Positions 60,453-64,000 of a stretch of 64,000 nucleotides of DNA are shown piece after piece. The translations under genes were made by a program, and so were the position numbers. Where the stretch lies: NCBI GenBank assembly GCA_017404145.1, contig JAFRCW010000022.1, forward strand, positions 1 to 64,000, given 5' to 3'. Source of the DNA: Ruminococcus sp. GTDB lineage: Bacteria > Bacillota > Clostridia > Oscillospirales > Acutalibacteraceae. The notes beneath the pieces are model-generated. The model had not been told where the DNA came from and made no database searches. It saw only the letters and a program-made list of their open reading frames with translations. Positions within the stretch are counted from its first letter, which is position 1, and each line of letters opens with the position of its first letter.

Positions 60453-61121
60453 GTGAAGATAGACGACGAAATGTATAACGAGATTTTTGATGATGAAGAA
60501 GAAAACGGCGCTGTGGACGAAAACGGTATCCAGACCATCGAGCTCAACCAAAGCAACGTTACCGCTACACTGCTTGACTGGATCGGCTGTTTGTTCGCGG
60601 CGCTGGTATGGGTTTTGATATTGATGACCTTTGTCTTTCGTGTGATTGACGTGGACGGCACCTCGATGGAGCCCACCCTGATCAATACCGACAAAGTCGT
60701 GATCACCGATTTGTTCTATACGCCTCACGATCAGGATATTATCGTAATCAGTCACGCGGAAGAGTATAACAAGCCGCTTGTCAAGCGTGTGATCGCTACC
60801 GAAGGTCAGACGCTGAAAATCGATTTTGACAAAGGCGAGATTTATGTCGACGGCGAAAAGCTGGATGAAGACTACACTATGGGAGAGACTATCAGGGGCA
60901 ACATTCCCGAGGAGGATTACCCTTCTGTGATTCCCGAGGGTAAAGTGTTTGTCCTCGGCGACCACCGTGATGTTTCTCTTGACAGCCGATACTCCGAGAT
61001 CGGTCTGATAGACGAGGATTCTATCATCGGCAAAGCGCAGTTTGTTGTGATCCCTCATTCTTATGATCCCGGCAAAATGATTCCGGTTCTCGATCTTTCC
61101 AGAATTCGTTATTTGTATTAA
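60453..61121 (+). CDS. lepB: Signal peptidase I
   Basis: This 222-residue membrane enzyme cleaves signal peptides of exported proteins. An acidic cytoplasmic N-terminus of ~37 residues precedes one membrane segment (about 43-64). The catalytic Ser71 is in GTSMEPT and the general base Lys111 in 'VKRVIA'; 'GDHRDVSLDSRYSEIG' is box E. The start is GTG at 60453 with GGGAAGTG upstream. It lies between rplS and rbgA, the arrangement found in many Firmicutes. Terminator at 61133-61160. Confidence 0.95.
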   Translation: MKIDDEMYNEIFDDEEENGAVDENGIQTIELNQSNVTATLLDWIGCLFAALVWVLILMTFVFRVIDVDGTSMEPTLINTDKVVITDLFYTPHDQDIIVISHAEEYNKPLVKRVIATEGQTLKIDFDKGEIYVDGEKLDEDYTMGETIRGNIPEEDYPSVIPEGKVFVLGDHRDVSLDSRYSEIGLIDEDSIIGKAQFVVIPHSYDPGKMIPVLDLSRIRYLY

Positions 61122-61132
61122 CCAAACAACCG

Positions 61133-61160
61133 ATACCTGCTCTTTTGGGGCAGGTATTTT
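61133..61160 (+). terminator. Terminator of lepB
   Basis: An 8-bp stem ATACCTGC/GCAGGTAT (61133-61140 with 61150-61157) is followed by TTT. Confidence 0.65.
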
Positions 61161-61222
61161 CGCTATAACAAACGAGAATAAAACCAAACCCGTATTTGTT
61201 CTCGGTTGGTTAAGGAGTTATT

Positions 61223-62092
61223 ATGGACCATACACAAAATATTCAGTGGTTTCCCGGTCATATGACCAAGACCAAACGACAGATAGAAAAAGACCTGAAG
61301 CTGGTGGACGCGGTGGCGGAGATCATCGACGCGCGTATCCCGATATCTTCCCGCAATCCCGATATTGCCGCCTTGACCTCGAACAAACCGAGAGTCATCC
61401 TGCTCAACAAGTGCGATATGGCGGATAAAGCCGCAACCGACAGATGGATCGCGGCGCTTTCTGAAATAAACGTCGCTGTTCTGCCCGTGGACTGCAAATC
61501 GGGAAAAGGCATCGACCGGTTTGTTCCCGCGCTGAAAAACTTACTGAGTGATAAGATTGAGGCATATAAACGCAAGGGAATGCTGAATCCTACGATGCGC
61601 GTGATGATCGTCGGTATCCCTAACGTCGGAAAGTCCACCTTCATCAACCGTATCAGTAAAAAGAATAAAGCCGCGACCGCAGACCGTCCGGGCGTTACCA
61701 GAGGCAATCAGTGGTTTACGGTTTCCAAGGGCTTTGAGATTCTCGATACCCCTGGCGTACTGTGGCCGAAGTTCGATGACCAGACCGTAGGAGAGAGACT
61801 TGCCTTTACCGGAGCGATCAAGGACCAGATCATGGATATCGAGCTGCTCGCCGTGCGGCTTCTTGATTTGTTGAAAGAGCTGAAAACACCCGCGTTTTCG
61901 GAGCGTTTTAAGCTTACCGATGAAGATCTGACGATGGAGAGCTATGATCTGCTCGGGCTGATCGCCAAAAAACGCGGTATGGTGATCCGGGGAGGAGAGC
62001 CGGATATCGAGCGCGCCTCCGTTATGCTGCTCGATGAGTTCCGCGCCGCGAAGCTCGGCAGGATCACGCTGGAACTGCCGAATGAATCCTAA
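61223..62092 (+). CDS. rbgA: Ribosome biogenesis GTPase RbgA (YlqF)
   Basis: This 289-residue GTPase is needed for late 50S assembly. The G motifs are circularly permuted: 'LLNKCDMAD' (G4) comes first, then 'GIPNVGKST' (G1) and 'DTPGVLWP' (G3). The N-terminus 'IQWFPGHMTKTKRQI' is a YlqF signature. AAGGAG precedes the ATG. rnhB follows after a family B hairpin, matching Bacillus rbgA-rnhB. Confidence 0.96.
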   Translation: MDHTQNIQWFPGHMTKTKRQIEKDLKLVDAVAEIIDARIPISSRNPDIAALTSNKPRVILLNKCDMADKAATDRWIAALSEINVAVLPVDCKSGKGIDRFVPALKNLLSDKIEAYKRKGMLNPTMRVMIVGIPNVGKSTFINRISKKNKAATADRPGVTRGNQWFTVSKGFEILDTPGVLWPKFDDQTVGERLAFTGAIKDQIMDIELLAVRLLDLLKELKTPAFSERFKLTDEDLTMESYDLLGLIAKKRGMVIRGGEPDIERASVMLLDEFRAAKLGRITLELPNES

Positions 62093-62108
62093 CCTTTTGA
62101 GAGAAAAT

Positions 62109-62149
62109 TGTAGGGCAAGGCGCCCACGACTTGCCGAAACTTGGATATC
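62109..62149 (+). repeat. Hairpin family B, copy 19
   Basis: TGTAGGG, arms CAAGGCG and CGACTTG, tail CCGAAACTTGGATATCA. It lies between rbgA and rnhB and contributes a spurious upstream TTG start in the rnhB frame. Confidence 0.85.
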
Positions 62150-62193
62150 AGAAGCAGTATTCCGCTGTAAAATCACGTTATGCAGGTGACACG

Positions 62194-62829
62194 ATGAAAG
62201 AAAAAGAACCGATCGACTGGCTGTATTTTGAAAAAGCCGCAAAAGAAAAAGGCTATACCGCCGTATGCGGCGTTGATGAAGCGGGAAGAGGTCCCTTGGC
62301 GGGACCGGTCTGCGCCGCCGCGGTGATTTTGCCCGAAGGGCTGATCATCGACGGCGTCAACGATTCCAAGAAGCTGACCGAGAAAAAGCGTGAGGAGCTG
62401 TTCGATGTGATCATTGAACAGGCGCTCTCCTGTTCTGTCGCTTTCGGTACAGTCGAGGAAATCGAGAGAGATAATATCCTCAACACGACGATGAACACGA
62501 TGAAGCGCGCGGTCGAAGGACTGAGTATCAAAGCGGACTACGCGATGATCGACGGCAACCGTCTGCCCCCGCTTTCGATTCCCTGCGAATACATCGTCAA
62601 GGGCGACGCGCGTTCGATGTCGATCGCCGCCGCGTCTATTCTGGCGAAGGTATCAAGAGACCGTCTGATGCAGGAATACGCCAAGGAATACCCGCAGTAT
62701 GAGTTTGAGAAGCATAAGGGCTACGGTACCAAACTGCACGTGGAAAAGATTCTGGAGTACGGTCCGTCTCCGATCCACAGATTGAGCTTTTTAAAGAAGA
62801 TTTATGCAAAATACGCAAAAGATGAATAA
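62194..62829 (+). CDS. rnhB: Ribonuclease HII
   Basis: This 211-residue enzyme removes ribonucleotides from DNA. Catalytic Asp28 and Glu29 are in 'GVDEAGRGPLAGP'; 'NDSKKLTEKKREEL', 'YAMIDGN' and 'SIAAASILAKVSRDRLM' with the later Asp are family motifs. The ATG at 62194 follows CAGGTGA; an in-frame TTG at 62131 lies in the family B repeat and is rejected. yraN overlaps its 3' end. Confidence 0.96.
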   Translation: MKEKEPIDWLYFEKAAKEKGYTAVCGVDEAGRGPLAGPVCAAAVILPEGLIIDGVNDSKKLTEKKREELFDVIIEQALSCSVAFGTVEEIERDNILNTTMNTMKRAVEGLSIKADYAMIDGNRLPPLSIPCEYIVKGDARSMSIAAASILAKVSRDRLMQEYAKEYPQYEFEKHKGYGTKLHVEKILEYGPSPIHRLSFLKKIYAKYAKDE

Positions 62830-63205
62830 CATTGATTTTGGAGCTTTCGGCGAGAAATTCGCCGTAAAATACTTGAAGAAAAAGAAATATAAAATTCTTG
62901 AAAAGAATTATAAGACAAAGGTCGGCGAGATTGATATTATCGCGAAAGGCCGGGATTTTCTCGTTTTTGTTGAGGTAAAATCCCGTTCCTTCGATCCGCT
63001 TGTCACCGGCTCTTACGCAGTCGATCAAAAGAAGCGCCTTCACATCTTCAAAACCGCTTCCCTGTATATGAAACAGAATAAAACGACTTTACAGCCGCGT
63101 TTTGATATCCTGGAACTGGAGATCGACCGAAACAAAAAGAAAGTTATCTCATATAATCACTATGAGAACGCTTTTATCTGGGAGGGTGATTATGCGCGTT
63201 TTTGA
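62804..63205 (+). CDS. YraN-family (UPF0102) nuclease-like protein
   Basis: This 133-residue protein has a restriction-endonuclease-like fold. 'FGEKFAVKYLKKKKYKILEKNYKTKVGEIDII' (given by its ends) and 'FVEVKSRS' with the E-x-D...E-V-K pattern show the putative active site (GEIDII, VEVK). The family is often linked to rnhB and DNA uptake or repair, function unproven. The start may be 62804 or the ATG at 62822, which gives a more usual N-terminus; both overlap rnhB. The stop overlaps the dipeptidase start by 14 bases. Confidence 0.88.
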   Translation: MQNTQKMNNIDFGAFGEKFAVKYLKKKKYKILEKNYKTKVGEIDIIAKGRDFLVFVEVKSRSFDPLVTGSYAVDQKKRLHIFKTASLYMKQNKTTLQPRFDILELEIDRNKKKVISYNHYENAFIWEGDYARF

Positions 63206-64000
63206 CTTGCACTGCGATACCGTTTATCGCGCGACCGCGGAGAATTCTTCACTGAGTGATCCGCGTTTTGAGATTAATATTGACAAGGCGCTCCGAATAG
63301 AGCGATATAAACAGCTCGCGGCTGTATGGATTCCCGATGAGTATCGGGGAGAGAAGGCTGTGGAGCTGTTTCGTCAATGTCTGAAAACCTACTATCGTGA
63401 CCGATTATTCAGCGATACTCACAGAATGTATCTCTCGGTAGAGGGCGGCGCGGTCCTTGCCGGAAATATGGATAATCTCTCTTTATTAACTGAGAACAAT
63501 GCAAAAGCGCTGACTCTGACATGGAACGGAGAGAACGAGATCGGCGGCGGAGCCTACAGCGGTGCGCGTCTGACTTCGTTCGGAAAAGAAGCGGTAAATC
63601 GTTTGGAAAAAAACCATATTGCCGTAGATGTCTCTCACGCAAACGAAGCGACCTTCTATGATGTGCTGAGGATCGCAAAAAAGCCGATCATCGCAACACA
63701 TTCCAACTCTAAATCTGTCGCCGACAGTCCGCGTAATCTGACCGACGATCAGTTCAGAGAGATTATCGCGACAGGCGGAATCGTCGGACTTACCTATCAC
63801 AACGCCTTTTTGAACACCGATCCCGCGTCGGCGTCTATCAACGACCTTTTGTACCATGCCGATAGATTTCTGCATCTCGGTGGAGAGGAACATCTGTGCT
63901 TAGGCTCCGACTTTGACGGGGGAGAGCTGCCGCTTGATTTTCACGGACTCGAAGATATGCGTACGGTGGAAGAAATGCTGACAAACGCGTTTTCCAAGGA
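63192..64000 (+). CDS. Membrane dipeptidase (peptidase M19), truncated by window end
   Basis: The first 269 codons are present. M19 zinc dipeptidases hydrolyse dipeptides, including those with D-residues. The N-terminus 'MRVFDLHCDTVYRA' has the His-x-Asp metal pair, and 'LSVEGGAVL' (bridging Glu), 'AVDVSHANE', 'IATHSNSKSV' and 'GSDFDGG' hold the other ligands. There is no signal peptide, so it should be cytoplasmic. GGAGGGTG precedes the ATG at 63192, which overlaps yraN. The C-terminus lies beyond the window. Confidence 0.92.
   Translation, partial: MRVFDLHCDTVYRATAENSSLSDPRFEINIDKALRIERYKQLAAVWIPDEYRGEKAVELFRQCLKTYYRDRLFSDTHRMYLSVEGGAVLAGNMDNLSLLTENNAKALTLTWNGENEIGGGAYSGARLTSFGKEAVNRLEKNHIAVDVSHANEATFYDVLRIAKKPIIATHSNSKSVADSPRNLTDDQFREIIATGGIVGLTYHNAFLNTDPASASINDLLYHADRFLHLGGEEHLCLGSDFDGGELPLDFHGLEDMRTVEEMLTNAFSK

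Noticed and set aside
62131..62193. Longer rnhB from TTG 62131
   Set aside because: The extra codons are part of a family B hairpin tail; the ATG at 62194 has a proper ribosome binding site.

Overview
The window is a chromosomal segment of a spore-forming, anaerobic member of the Bacillota, most likely class Clostridia, near the Ruminococcaceae/Oscillospirales. This rests on spoIVB, yunB and a SpoIIQ-like M23 protein, a tryptophan T-box, folate-dependent trmFO, the rnc-smc-ftsY and miaA/yggS/sepF/ylmH/divIVA/ileS/lspA gene orders, and a secreted protein ending in a type I dockerin. No phage, plasmid, transposase, CRISPR or rRNA genes were seen. One tRNA gene (Val, GAC) and the RNase P RNA gene are present. 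Most genes lie on the + strand in tight, often overlapping operons.

Layout. 1-5300, mostly minus strand: a small YcxB-like membrane protein, TrpB2 under a Trp T-box, a DUF11 protein, a lipoprotein esterase and tRNA-Val. 5400-9530: a SpoIIQ-like protein convergent with spoIVB, then the CCA-adding enzyme and rnpB. 9531-12480: a repeat-rich, A+T-rich island with a CHAP/GBS_Bsp-like/dockerin secreted protein. 12486-20768: pncB, a small XRE regulator, an AI-2E family permease, murD with a GNAT gene and a methionine gamma-lyase-like gene, and tadA with a CPBP protease. 20880-23075: infC-rpmI-rplT and an rRNA methylase. 23072-40380: dprA, topA-trmFO, plsX-rnc-radical SAM-smc-ftsY-rdgB-yhbY-nadD/yqeK-rsfS, leuS and rpsU. 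40445-43784: pepP-type peptidase, efp, a CD1247-type protein and yunB. 43891-51580: miaB-ylbF/ricA-mutS-mutL-miaA. 51570-59846: HlyD-like protein, yggS, sepF, ylmH, divIVA, ileS, lspA and rluD. 60027-64000: rplS, lepB, rbgA, rnhB, yraN and a truncated M19 dipeptidase.

Together the genes form mostly core machinery: translation and tRNA/rRNA modification, chromosome segregation and protein targeting, mismatch repair, division-site assembly, and sporulation. The unusual content is between the genes. About 19 copies of a short hairpin family keep fixed flanks while both stem arms change together. About ten separate arrays have a strict 7-bp period but unrelated units. There is also a large foldback element. 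Other points of interest are two probable non-AUG/GUG/UUG starts (ATC for infC, ATT for a radical SAM gene), a promoter whose spacer is a TAA microsatellite, an rdgB C-terminus made of a dispersed repeat, and a terminator-like hairpin that contains the yunB ribosome binding site. I did not find a clear new multi-gene system; the repeat families are the best candidates for something undescribed. All family assignments come from reading motifs by eye; no database search was run.
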